A stretch of DNA of 64,000 nt, taken from assembly GCA_035318925.1 (NCBI GenBank), contig DATHDS010000021.1, positions 224,227 through 288,226 of the forward strand. The letters run 5' to 3'. Shown here piece by piece: positions 41,759 through 50,084 of the stretch (the first letter of the stretch is position 1; every line of letters starts with the position of its first letter). The DNA comes from VAXT01 sp035318925 (lineage in GTDB: Bacteria > Actinomycetota > Thermoleophilia > Gaiellales > Gaiellaceae). Both the position numbers and the translations under genes were made by a program. The notes under the pieces were generated by a model. That model saw only the letters and a list, made by a program, of their open reading frames with translations, was not told the DNA's origin and searched no databases.

Positions 41759-42805
41759 ATGGCGATCGCCCGCGAAGCCGAGCCCGTCGGCTCCCTGCAT
41801 GAGATCCGCGAGGCGGGCCTCGATCGTGAGGACCTGCTCGCGATCTACCGCAACATGCTGACGACGCGCGGGATCGAGGAGCGCGGCCACATCCTCTACA
41901 AGCAGGGCAAGATTCCGGGCTCCTTTTACACGGGCCGCGGGAACGAGGCTTCTTCGGTCGGCGTCGCGACCGCGATGGGCCCGGACGACGTCGGGACCCC
42001 GCTGCACCGCGACATGGGCGTCCACGTCACGCGAGGCGTGGAGCCGTGGCGGATCTTCGCCCAGTACATGGGCCGGGCCGATGGGCCGACAAAGGGGCGC
42101 GACGGCAACGTCCACATGGCCGACGCGAACCTCGGCCTGCTGGCGATGGTCAGCCACCTGCCGGCGATGCTGCCGGTCGCGGTCGGCTGCGCGCTCGCCT
42201 TCCGGATCCGGGAGGAGAAGCGCGTCGCGGTCGGCTGGTACGGCGAGGGCGCTTCCGCGCGCGGGGACGCGCACGAGGGCATGAACCTTGCCGGCGTGCG
42301 TCGGCTGCCGGTGGTCTTCATCTGCGACAACAACCAGTGGGCCTACTCGACGCCGACGCACCTCGAGTACGCGTGCGAGACGCTCGCCGACCGCGCGCAG
42401 GCGTACGGCTTCGAGGGCGTCGTGGTCGACGGGACCGACGTCCTGGCCGTCTACCGCGAGGTGAAGCGCGCGATCGAGAAGGCGCGCGAGGGCGGCGGCC
42501 CGACGCTGATCGAGTCGATGACCCTGCGCATGGAGGGCCACGCCGTGCACGACGACGCCTTCTATGTGCCGAAGGAGATGTTCGAGGAGTGGGCGAAGCG
42601 CGACCCGATCGAGCGCTTCCGCACCTGGCTCCGCGACAACGCCGATCTAACTGACGCGGAGGAGGAAGAGATCGGCGCGAGCGTCAAGAAGAGCCTGGTC
42701 GACGCGATCAACCGCGCCGACGAGTCGCCGCTCCCCGATCCCGCGACGCTGACCGAGGGTGTCTTCGCGACCCCGGAAGACCTCGACACGCCGCACCACA
42801 AATAG
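41759..42805 (+). CDS. 2-oxoacid dehydrogenase E1 alpha subunit (second set)
   Basis: The 348-residue product has the thiamine-diphosphate motif YGEGASARGDAHEGMN at residues 161-176 (with GEG for the usual GDG) and DNNQWAYSTP. It has THLP-type blocks FYTGRGNEASSVGVATAMG and DMGVHVTRG. With the next two genes it encodes a whole E1-E2 complex, of the branched-chain or pyruvate type. It is unlike the 1380-2447 alpha subunit in detail. Confidence 0.92.
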   Translation: MAIAREAEPVGSLHEIREAGLDREDLLAIYRNMLTTRGIEERGHILYKQGKIPGSFYTGRGNEASSVGVATAMGPDDVGTPLHRDMGVHVTRGVEPWRIFAQYMGRADGPTKGRDGNVHMADANLGLLAMVSHLPAMLPVAVGCALAFRIREEKRVAVGWYGEGASARGDAHEGMNLAGVRRLPVVFICDNNQWAYSTPTHLEYACETLADRAQAYGFEGVVVDGTDVLAVYREVKRAIEKAREGGGPTLIESMTLRMEGHAVHDDAFYVPKEMFEEWAKRDPIERFRTWLRDNADLTDAEEEEIGASVKKSLVDAINRADESPLPDPATLTEGVFATPEDLDTPHHK

Positions 42806-42807
42806 CG

Positions 42808-43782
42808 ATGGCTGAGATGACCTACCTGAGCGCGATCTCGGACGGCCTCCGCACCGAGATGCGCCGCGATAAGCGCGTCTTCGTGATCGGCGAGGACGTC
42901 GGCGTGTACGGCGGGGCCTTCAAGGTCACGCTCGGCTTCCAGGAGGAGTTCGGGTCCTGGCGCGTGATCGACGCGCCGCTCTCGGAGACGGCAATCATCG
43001 GCGGCTGTACGGGTGCGGCGATCATGGGCATGCGCCCGGTTGCGGAGATGCAGTTCGCCGACTTCATCTCGTGCGCCTGGGACCAGCTCGTCACGGTGGC
43101 CGCGAAGCAGCGCTACCGCGCCGGGACGCCCGTTCCGATCGTCGTCCGGCTTCCGTCCGGCGGCGGCTTCTCCGGCGGGCCATTCCACTCGCAGAACCCG
43201 GAGAGCTCCTTCGCGCACATCCCCGGCCTGAAGGTCGTCTGCCCGGCGACGCCGGAGGACGCGAAGGGCCTGCTGATCAGCGCGATCGAGGACCCGAATC
43301 CCGTCCTCTACTTCGAGCACAAGCACCTCTACCGGCGGATCAAGGGCGAGGTGCCCGAGGAGCGGTACACGACCCCGTTCGGCAAGGCCCGCGTGCATCG
43401 CGAGGGCGACGACATCACCGTCGTCACCTGGGGCGCGATGGTCTACACGGCCGACGAGGCGGCAAAGGAGCTCGAGGCCGACGGCATCTCGGTCGAGATC
43501 CTCGACCTGCGCACGATCATCCCCTGGGACAAGCAGGCGGTGCTCGAGAGCGCGAAGAGGACGTCGAAGGTGCTCGTGCTCCACGAGGACAACCGCACCG
43601 GCGGCTTCGGCGGCGAGATCGCGGCGACGATCGCCGAGGAGGCGTTCGAGCATCTCGACGGGCCGATCAGGAGGATCGCCGCGCCGGACACGCCCGTGCC
43701 CTTCTCGCCGCCGCTCGAGAAGGCCTTCATCCCGCAGGTCGAAGACGTAGCCAAAGGACTGCGCGAGCTCGCTGAGTATTAG
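42808..43782 (+). CDS. 2-oxoacid dehydrogenase E1 beta subunit (second set)
   Basis: The 324-residue beta chain has VIGEDVGVYGGAFKVT, DAPLSETAIIGGCTGAAIMG, SSFAHIPGLKVVCPATPEDAKG and LDLRTIIPWDK. It starts 2 bp after the alpha stop. It forms the E1 tetramer with the upstream product. Confidence 0.95.
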   Translation: MAEMTYLSAISDGLRTEMRRDKRVFVIGEDVGVYGGAFKVTLGFQEEFGSWRVIDAPLSETAIIGGCTGAAIMGMRPVAEMQFADFISCAWDQLVTVAAKQRYRAGTPVPIVVRLPSGGGFSGGPFHSQNPESSFAHIPGLKVVCPATPEDAKGLLISAIEDPNPVLYFEHKHLYRRIKGEVPEERYTTPFGKARVHREGDDITVVTWGAMVYTADEAAKELEADGISVEILDLRTIIPWDKQAVLESAKRTSKVLVLHEDNRTGGFGGEIAATIAEEAFEHLDGPIRRIAAPDTPVPFSPPLEKAFIPQVEDVAKGLRELAEY

Positions 43783-43787
43783 GCGCC

Positions 43788-45260
43788 ATGGCCACGACTG
43801 AAGCCGTCGACGTCGTCATGCCCCAGATGGGCGTGTCCGTCTCCGAGGGGACGGTCACGAAATGGCTCAAGCGCGAGGGCGAGACGATCGAGGCCGACGA
43901 GTCGCTGCTCGAGATCTCGACGGACAAGGTCGACACCGAGGTGCCGAGCCCGGCCAGCGGGGTCGTGACACAGATCCTCGTCCAGGAAGGCGAGACGGTC
44001 GAGGTCGGGACGAAGCTGGCCATCATCGGCGGCGAGGCCGGCGGCGCTCCTCCGGCCGCCGAGCCGGCGGCCCCCGCCGAGCCCGCCGTTGCCGAGGCGC
44101 CCGCCGAGGCTCCGGCCCCTGCGCCCGCCGAGGCTCCTGCGCCTCAGCCTGCGCCTGCACCCGCGGCGGCCCAGCCGTCGAACGGCGAGCAGGGCGAGAA
44201 GAGCTTCGTCTCCCCGGTCGTCGCACGGATCGCAGCCGAGCACGGCGTCGACGTGTCGGGCGTGCCCGGCACCGGCCGCGGCGGCCGCGTGACCAAGAAG
44301 GACATCCTCAACTTCGTCGAGTCCGGCGCGCAGGCTGCACCGGCGCCGGCTCCTGCCGAGGCGCCCGCCCCTGCTCCGGCGGCCCAGCCCGCACCGGCCG
44401 AGGCTGCCCAGCCCGCACCTGCCGAAGCGCCGGCCCAACCCGCCCCGGCACCCGCGCCGGCGCCCACACCTGCACCCGCACCCGCCGCCGCTGCGCCGGC
44501 GCCGGCTCCGGCACCTGCGCCTGCCCCAGCCCCAGCCCCTGCAATGGCCGGCGACCAGCTGGAGCCCATGACCGCGATGCGCCGGGGCATCGCCGACCAT
44601 ATGCGCCGCTCACTCGACACTTCGGCACATGTGACGAGCGCGATCGAGGTCGACATGTCCCGGGTCGTCGCCATTCGCGAAAAGATCAAGCCCGAGTTCC
44701 AGAAGCAGTACGGCGTCAACCCGACCTACCTGATCTTCGTCGCGCGCGCCGTCGTCGAAACGCTCAAGAAATACCCGTGGATCAACGGCGAGATCCGTGG
44801 CGAGCAGATCGTCACTCGTCCGTACGTCAACCTCGGCTTCGCCGTCGAGCTCGCCGACGGCAAGGGCCTGATCGTCCCGGTCGTGAAGCACGCCGAGGGG
44901 CTGAACCTACTCGGAATGGCGCAGGCCGTAACGGACATCGCCGACCGCGCGCGGAACAAGAAGCTGACCCCCGACGAGGTGCAGGGCGGCACGTTCACGA
45001 TCACGAACCCGGGCGGCTACGGCACCTTCCACGGGACGCCGGTGATCAGCCAGCCGCAGGCGGGGATCCTCGGCACGTACGCGCTCGTCAAGCGCCCGTG
45101 GGTGATCCAGGACTCGTTCGGCAAGGACGTGATCGCGATCCGGCCGATCATGAACATCACGCTCACGTACGACCACCGCCTCGTCGACGGTGCGCTCGCG
45201 GGTCGCTTCCTCAAGGACCTCCGAGAAGCGCTCGAGACCTGGGACGAGATCGCTTATTGA
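43788..45260 (+). CDS. 2-oxoacid dehydrogenase E2 (dihydrolipoamide acyltransferase)
   Basis: The 490-residue E2 has one N-terminal lipoyl domain with the lipoylated Lys47 (STDKVDTEVPS), a subunit-binding domain at about 138-176, and a C-terminal catalytic domain with TYDHRLVDGALAGRF. The domains are joined by long Ala/Pro linkers. lipB lies 365 bp downstream and lipA at 49.1 kb, fitting local lipoate supply. E3 is not in the window. Confidence 0.95.
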   Translation: MATTEAVDVVMPQMGVSVSEGTVTKWLKREGETIEADESLLEISTDKVDTEVPSPASGVVTQILVQEGETVEVGTKLAIIGGEAGGAPPAAEPAAPAEPAVAEAPAEAPAPAPAEAPAPQPAPAPAAAQPSNGEQGEKSFVSPVVARIAAEHGVDVSGVPGTGRGGRVTKKDILNFVESGAQAAPAPAPAEAPAPAPAAQPAPAEAAQPAPAEAPAQPAPAPAPAPTPAPAPAAAAPAPAPAPAPAPAPAPAMAGDQLEPMTAMRRGIADHMRRSLDTSAHVTSAIEVDMSRVVAIREKIKPEFQKQYGVNPTYLIFVARAVVETLKKYPWINGEIRGEQIVTRPYVNLGFAVELADGKGLIVPVVKHAEGLNLLGMAQAVTDIADRARNKKLTPDEVQGGTFTITNPGGYGTFHGTPVISQPQAGILGTYALVKRPWVIQDSFGKDVIAIRPIMNITLTYDHRLVDGALAGRFLKDLREALETWDEIAY

Positions 45261-45329
45261 GGAAAGTCCGGCGCGCTGCGCGCGCCATGACGACTTTCCT
45301 CAATTTGTCTTGGGGACCAATGTTTGTGA

Positions 45330-45356
45330 GTGGAGGCTGGCAAAGCCAGCCTCCAC
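45330..45356. terminator. 12-bp perfect hairpin after the E2 gene
   Basis: GTGGAGGCTGGC and GCCAGCCTCCAC pair around AAA, 69 bp past the E2 stop. No T-run. The rest of the 152-bp gap shows no gene. Confidence 0.55.
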
Positions 45357-45412
45357 GGCGATCGACCGGCACGCGGAAGGCTTGAACAGACGGCGCTGGC
45401 TAGACTCGCGCC

Positions 45413-45616
45413 GTGGGGCTCGTTCGGTTAACGCTCGCTAATACCCCCTTAGACGCCGAGATGATCCAGTCGCTGCTGAAGACGGAGGGGATCGAGTCAA
45501 CGTGGCGGCAGACCAACTTCGGCGCCGGATCCACCGACGGCTGGGGCGGCCAGCGGGAGATCCTCGTGGAGGAGAAGGACGTCGAGGCGGCACGGGCGCT
45601 GATCGTCGAGCGCTAG
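45413..45616 (+). CDS. DUF2007 family small protein
   Basis: The 67-residue product starts with GTG and reads VRLTLANTPLDAEMIQSLLK, ending GGQREILVEEKDVEAARALI. This is the DUF2007 (putative signal-transducing) pattern. It precedes lipB by 9 bp. Confidence 0.8.
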   Translation: MGLVRLTLANTPLDAEMIQSLLKTEGIESTWRQTNFGAGSTDGWGGQREILVEEKDVEAARALIVER

Positions 45617-45625
45617 ATTGACGGC

Positions 45626-46393
45626 GTGACGCGCGGCGCGTATCTCTACAACCTCGGGCAGGTTCCCTATCGCGAGGCCTGGGACCTGCAACGCTCGCTG
45701 GCGGCCGCCGTCTCGCAGGGGGCGATCCCAGACACGGTTCTGCTCCTCGAGCACCCGCCGGTGATCACGCTCGGGCGCCGCGCCGACGAGGGCGAACTGC
45801 ACGTGCCCGACGGGGCGGAGGTCGAGATCGTCGAGACCGACCGCGGCGGCAAGTCGACCTACCACGGGCCCGGCCAGCTCGTCTGCTACCCGATCTTCGA
45901 CCTGACGCGCCACGGCCAGGACGTGAAGCGCTACTGCCGCGACCTCGAGGAGGCGCTCATCCGCACGGCGGGAGCCACCGGCGTCGAGGCGACACGCATC
46001 GAGGGCCTGACCGGGATCTGGGTCGAAGGCCCTCCCCGGAAGATCGCGTCCATCGGCGTGCACATCACGAAGTGGGTGACGACACACGGCTACGCGCTCA
46101 ACGTCGACCTCGACACCGCGCCGTTCACTGAGTGGATCACGGCCTGCGGCCTCGCCGACGCGTCGTTCACGACGATTGCGCGCGAGCTCGGCCGGCCGGT
46201 TTCGGTCGACGAGGTGCGCCCGCACGCCGCGGCGGCGCTCGAGGAGGTCTTCGGCCTATCCTTCGAGGAGATCCCCGCGGGAGAAGGTGCGGGGCTCTGG
46301 CCCCAGCCTCTTCACGAGCGGCTGACCGCGAAACCGACAGGTGCCTCGAGCGCAGGCCAAACAGTCGGCGTCGAGCAGGTCTCCGCGCGGTAG
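45626..46393 (+). CDS. lipB: Lipoyl(octanoyl) transferase
   Basis: LipB moves octanoate from acyl carrier protein to the lipoyl domain. The 255-residue product has the family blocks LLEHPPVITLGRRAD and RGGKSTYHGPGQLVCYPI, Lys139 in RKIASIGVH, and the catalytic Cys174 (ITACGL). The C-terminal 30 residues extend beyond the core. It lies between the E2 gene and lipA. Confidence 0.95.
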   Translation: MTRGAYLYNLGQVPYREAWDLQRSLAAAVSQGAIPDTVLLLEHPPVITLGRRADEGELHVPDGAEVEIVETDRGGKSTYHGPGQLVCYPIFDLTRHGQDVKRYCRDLEEALIRTAGATGVEATRIEGLTGIWVEGPPRKIASIGVHITKWVTTHGYALNVDLDTAPFTEWITACGLADASFTTIARELGRPVSVDEVRPHAAAALEEVFGLSFEEIPAGEGAGLWPQPLHERLTAKPTGASSAGQTVGVEQVSAR

Positions 46394-46394
46394 C

Positions 46395-46931
46395 TCAGGC
46401 GTCCGGTAGCCAGCCGTCGCGGTAGGCGCACCGGCTGGACGGTAGGCCGGCGTAGGCCTCGCCGGGCTTCGTCGTCTCGGCTCTGACCCCGGCGCCATGC
46501 GCCTGGGCAACCTCCGACACGGGATAGACGAGACCCCTGCGCGCAAGTCCCCGGGCCCCGACCGCGACAACGACAGAACGTTCCTCGCCGGCTCCGACGA
46601 TCACGTGCTCGGTCTGCGGCGGGCAGTGAAAGAAGTCCCACGCCTTCAGCTCGCGCTCCTCACCCTCGACGATCAGGAGGCAGGTTCCGGCCACCACGAG
46701 GAATGCTTCCTGTGCGTTTTCCCGGTGATATCTCCCCAGAGCTTGGCCGGGCTCGAGGATGTTGATGTTGATCCCGAGCTGCCGGAAAGGCCGCTTCCCT
46801 TCGAAGTTGCAGTAGAAACCGAGCGGCCCGGTGTCCCGCCATCGGCTCTCCCGCGCGTTGAGCACGAACCAGCCCTCGACGTCGGCGACCAGGCCGTACT
46901 TCGTCGTCCGGAGCGGCGCCTCTGGAACCAC
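46395..46931 (-). CDS. Cupin domain protein
   Basis: The 178-residue product has a double-stranded beta-helix cupin with the two conserved motifs: GRYHRENAQEAFLVVAG, and HCPPQTEHVIV. An HxH/E/H metal site is plausible. It converges on lipB with one base between the stops. Substrate is unknown. Confidence 0.82.
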   Translation of the reverse strand: MVPEAPLRTTKYGLVADVEGWFVLNARESRWRDTGPLGFYCNFEGKRPFRQLGININILEPGQALGRYHRENAQEAFLVVAGTCLLIVEGEERELKAWDFFHCPPQTEHVIVGAGEERSVVVAVGARGLARRGLVYPVSEVAQAHGAGVRAETTKPGEAYAGLPSSRCAYRDGWLPDA

Positions 46932-46953
46932 GGCCCTACCCTGCCAGATACCG

Positions 46954-48297
46954 CTAAGCGGCTATGGCGACGCGCTCGACGAACGCGAGCAGCGCATCTA
47001 CGACCCGCGGATCGAACTGGTTCCCGCTTCCGCGGCGCAATTCAGCGACCGCTTCCGAAACGGGCAACGCCTTGCGGTAAGAACGATCACTCGTCATCGC
47101 GTTGTAGGCGTCACAGCACGCCACGATCCGCGCGATGAGTGGAATTTCCTCCCCGGAGATGCCGTCGGGATAGCCTTCGCCGTCCCACCGCTCATGACAG
47201 GCGCGAACGATGCGCCCGATCTCGGCGAGCAAGCCTCCGACCCGGAGCAACATTTCCTCGCCGTCGACCGTGTGGCGCTCGACGATCTTTCGCTCCTCCG
47301 GGGTGAGCTTGCCGGGCTTGTTGATGATCTCATTCGGAACCCGGACCTTCCCGACGTCATGGAGCAGCGCCGCAAACTCTGCGTCCCGCCTCTCAGACGA
47401 GGAAAGTCCAAGCTCGTCGACGACCGCGAGGGTCAGCTCGACGACGTCCTTGCTGTGCTCGCCGGTGTACGCGTCATCGGCCTCGACGACGTCCCCGAGG
47501 AGAAACGCGGTGCCACGGTATGCGTCCCGCAGCTCGAGCTCATGGTCGATCCGCACACGCCGCTCGCGCGCGAAGACGGCGAGCAGCGCAACGAGTGGCA
47601 GGGCGAGGAGCACGCCTGCGGAGGAGCGCGCGCTCGCGAAGGCGACGGCGAGTCCGACCGGCGCGAGGCCGGCGTCGATCACCCAAACCGAGCCCATCGT
47701 GCGCAGGTGGAGCCTCGGCGGCACGCCCAGGATGGCCCATTGACGAATTGCCGTGCTGCCGTAGTCGAGCGCAAACTGAGCCCCGAGCGCGCCGAGGTAG
47801 AGCGGCCAGCGCCGGAGATCCGGTTGCGCCTCTCCCGCCAGACCCAGCACGAGGGCCGGCCCGACGGCGTACCAGGAGTCGGCAAGCCGCAGAAAGACCC
47901 GTTCGAAGTGAAGCATGCGTCTCGCGTACTCGGGCGCGCTGCCGAGCAGGATTCCCGCGGCGACTGCCAGCGGAACCGTTCCCGCGGGAAGCACGAACAG
48001 CATCGGGACAAGGATGAGCTGCGTCGGGACAGCCGAGCCGCTGCCCACCTCGAAATCAAGACGGAACGCGAGTGCGTAAGCCCCCACCAAGAGCGCAACG
48101 CTGACCATCGAGGGCGACCGGCCCGAAGGCAGGAGCACGGCCAGCGAGCCGGCGACGGCGAGGAAGAGTCCCAGGGAGACGACCAACGTCGTGCGATCGC
48201 GCGTGGCAAGGCTGCTGAGCCGCCTGGCCCGCTGCTCCTCGATTACACGCTGGGCATCGGGATCGAGCTCTAGAGAGGTGGTTGCCGCTGTCGCCAC
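46954..48297 (-). CDS. Membrane-bound HD-GYP domain protein
   Basis: Several N-terminal membrane helices (TTLVVSLGLFLAVAGSLAVLL, VSVALLVGAYALAF, LILVPMLFVLPAG and others) lead to a C-terminal HD-GYP domain. The HD is in LLHDVGKVRVP, followed by HTVDGEEML and CHERWDGEGYPDGISG. HD-GYP proteins hydrolyse cyclic di-GMP. I chose GTG at 48297 (447 residues); upstream reading overlaps noncoding hairpins and the divergent gene. A GCCGAT promoter-like motif lies just upstream (see findings). Confidence 0.88.
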   Translation of the reverse strand: MATAATTSLELDPDAQRVIEEQRARRLSSLATRDRTTLVVSLGLFLAVAGSLAVLLPSGRSPSMVSVALLVGAYALAFRLDFEVGSGSAVPTQLILVPMLFVLPAGTVPLAVAAGILLGSAPEYARRMLHFERVFLRLADSWYAVGPALVLGLAGEAQPDLRRWPLYLGALGAQFALDYGSTAIRQWAILGVPPRLHLRTMGSVWVIDAGLAPVGLAVAFASARSSAGVLLALPLVALLAVFARERRVRIDHELELRDAYRGTAFLLGDVVEADDAYTGEHSKDVVELTLAVVDELGLSSSERRDAEFAALLHDVGKVRVPNEIINKPGKLTPEERKIVERHTVDGEEMLLRVGGLLAEIGRIVRACHERWDGEGYPDGISGEEIPLIARIVACCDAYNAMTSDRSYRKALPVSEAVAELRRGSGNQFDPRVVDALLAFVERVAIAA

Positions 48298-48460
48298 ATG
48301 AGCCAAATCGGCCAAGTGACGGCCCGGCTTGACGGGCGTGCGCCGCCGGAACCCCTCGTTCGAGGGATGACCGAGCCCACGAAGACCCCCTTGTGGGTGA
48401 TGCAGCGAAACGGGAGAGGCCCAAAGTGCGAACCAGCGGCAAATCGAGAGGGAGGACTCT

Positions 48461-49072
48461 GTGGCAACGCGGCTTCGTAGGTTGATCGGCCTCACCGGTC
48501 TATTGGCACTTCTTGCGGGTCTGGCGATCCCCGCGAATGCGGGTCTGATCGGCACCGGCACCTCGGGCTATTGCGCCAGCGCCTCGACGGTCTTCCTACC
48601 CTGGGCTGACAAGTCGAACTACATGCTCACGCCAGGTGGCAGCTTCGAGGAGAGCACAACGACCTGGAAGCTCAGCGGCGGAGCCAAGGTCATGTCCGGT
48701 AACGAGCCCTACTTCATTCACTCGAGGAGCGATAGCCGGTCGCTCTATATGCCGGCGGGCTCCTCGGCCACTACCCCGACGATGTGTTTTGCCCCCGGCG
48801 ACTGGCACCTGCGTTTCATGGGCCGAAGCCCAAGCAACTCGTCTGCGATCCGGGTCACTGTGACCGTCAACAGTCTCCTGGGAGTGCTCAGCATTCTCGA
48901 TGGCGGCACCGTCTCGAACAACGGCACGTGGAAGCCGTCGACCAAGGTCGCGCTTCTGCTCACCAACGTAACCGGACTGCTGACGACCAAGGCGATCTCG
49001 CTTCGCTTCACCGCGACGAGCGGCGCGTCGCAGATCGACGACGTCTACCTGGATCCTTTCAAGGACACCTAG
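48461..49072 (+). CDS. Hypothetical secreted protein
   Basis: The 203-residue product has a signal peptide (LIGLTGLLALLAGLAIPANAG) and a beta-rich mature domain with two cysteines (GYCASAS and MCFAPGDWH). A GGGAGGA site precedes the GTG. The pattern WKLSGGAKVMSGNEPYF and FMGRSPSNSSAIRV is unfamiliar. It is divergent from the HD-GYP gene. Confidence 0.7.
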   Translation: MATRLRRLIGLTGLLALLAGLAIPANAGLIGTGTSGYCASASTVFLPWADKSNYMLTPGGSFEESTTTWKLSGGAKVMSGNEPYFIHSRSDSRSLYMPAGSSATTPTMCFAPGDWHLRFMGRSPSNSSAIRVTVTVNSLLGVLSILDGGTVSNNGTWKPSTKVALLLTNVTGLLTTKAISLRFTATSGASQIDDVYLDPFKDT

Positions 49073-49101
49073 GCTCCCAGGCTGTCTCTAGACTGGGCGG
49101 C

Positions 49102-50022
49102 ATGCAGCGCTCGCTGCCTGTCGCCCAGCGGCCTCGCCGGCCCGAATGGATGAAGGTACGCGCCCCGAGCGCGGACTCGCGGTACTTCGACGTCAAGAAG
49201 CTGATCCACGGGCAGAACTTGCTCACGATCTGCGAGGAGGCCCGCTGCCCCAACATCTCCGAGTGCTGGGGGCGCGGCACGGCGACTTTCCAGATCCTCG
49301 GCGACACGTGCACCCGGGCCTGCCGCTACTGCTACGTCCATTCGGGCAAGCCCGAGCATCCGCCGGACCCGCTCGAGCCGCTGCGGCTGGCGAGCACGGC
49401 GGCGCAGATGAGCCTGAAGCACGTCGTCGTCACCTCGGTCGACCGGGACGACCTGCCCGACAAGGGCGCCGGCCACTACGCGGCGACCATTCGCGCGCTG
49501 AAGGCAAAGGTTCCCGAGGCATCTGTGGAGGTGCTGACCCCCGACTTCCTCGGCTACGAGGAGGAGGCGCTGCGTATCGTCCTCGCCGCGCGGCCGGAGG
49601 TCTTCAACCACAACATCGAGACCGTCCGCCGCCTGCACCGGCGCATGCGCGGCGCGAAGGTCGACTACGACAAGGCGCTCTGGTTGCTTGCGCGGGCGAA
49701 GGAGCTCGCGGACTATCCAGTACTGACCAAGTCGGGGATCATCGTCGGCCTGGGCGAGACGAACGACGAGGTCGTCGAAACGCTCCGCGACCTGCGCGCC
49801 CACGGCGTCGACGTCGTCACGATCGGCCAGTACCTCCAGCCGTCTGCGAAGCACGCGGAGATCGACCGCTGGGTGCATCCGGACGAGTTCCGCTGGTTCC
49901 GCGAGCAGGGCGAGGCGCTCGGCTTCGGCTCGGTCTTTTCAGGGCCGCTGGTCCGCAGCTCGTACCGCGCTGACGAACAACGACACGCAGCCGAATCCGG
50001 TAGAGGAGCCGTCGCGTACTAG
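49102..50022 (+). CDS. lipA: Lipoyl synthase
   Basis: LipA inserts the two sulfurs into octanoyl-lipoyl domains by radical SAM chemistry. The 306-residue product has the auxiliary cluster cysteines 44, 49 and 55 (CEEARCPNISEC) and the radical SAM motif CTRACRYC with cysteines 70, 74 and 77. The C-terminal RSSYRADE tail with its conserved serine is present. Confidence 0.96.
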   Translation: MQRSLPVAQRPRRPEWMKVRAPSADSRYFDVKKLIHGQNLLTICEEARCPNISECWGRGTATFQILGDTCTRACRYCYVHSGKPEHPPDPLEPLRLASTAAQMSLKHVVVTSVDRDDLPDKGAGHYAATIRALKAKVPEASVEVLTPDFLGYEEEALRIVLAARPEVFNHNIETVRRLHRRMRGAKVDYDKALWLLARAKELADYPVLTKSGIIVGLGETNDEVVETLRDLRAHGVDVVTIGQYLQPSAKHAEIDRWVHPDEFRWFREQGEALGFGSVFSGPLVRSSYRADEQRHAAESGRGAVAY

Positions 50023-50027
50023 AAAGA

Positions 50028-50057
50028 AAGAGGGCCGCCTCGGGGGGCGGCCCTCTT
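50028..50057. terminator. Hairpin terminator between lipA and the Asp-box gene
   Basis: AAGAGGGCCGCC and GGCGGCCCTCTT form a 12-pair stem with a six-base loop. It sits between convergent genes and could stop both directions; short A and T runs flank it. Confidence 0.75.
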
Positions 50058-50084
50058 CGTACAGCACCGTCAGGTCAGGCAGAC

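Noticed and set aside
43862..45385. Alternative plus-strand frame through the E2 gene
   Set aside because: Arg-rich shadow of the Ala/Pro linkers; the E2 frame has the lipoyl and catalytic motifs.
48298..48460. Cyclic di-GMP riboswitch near the HD-GYP gene
   Set aside because: The conserved GEMM segments could not be found on either strand; only local hairpins are visible.
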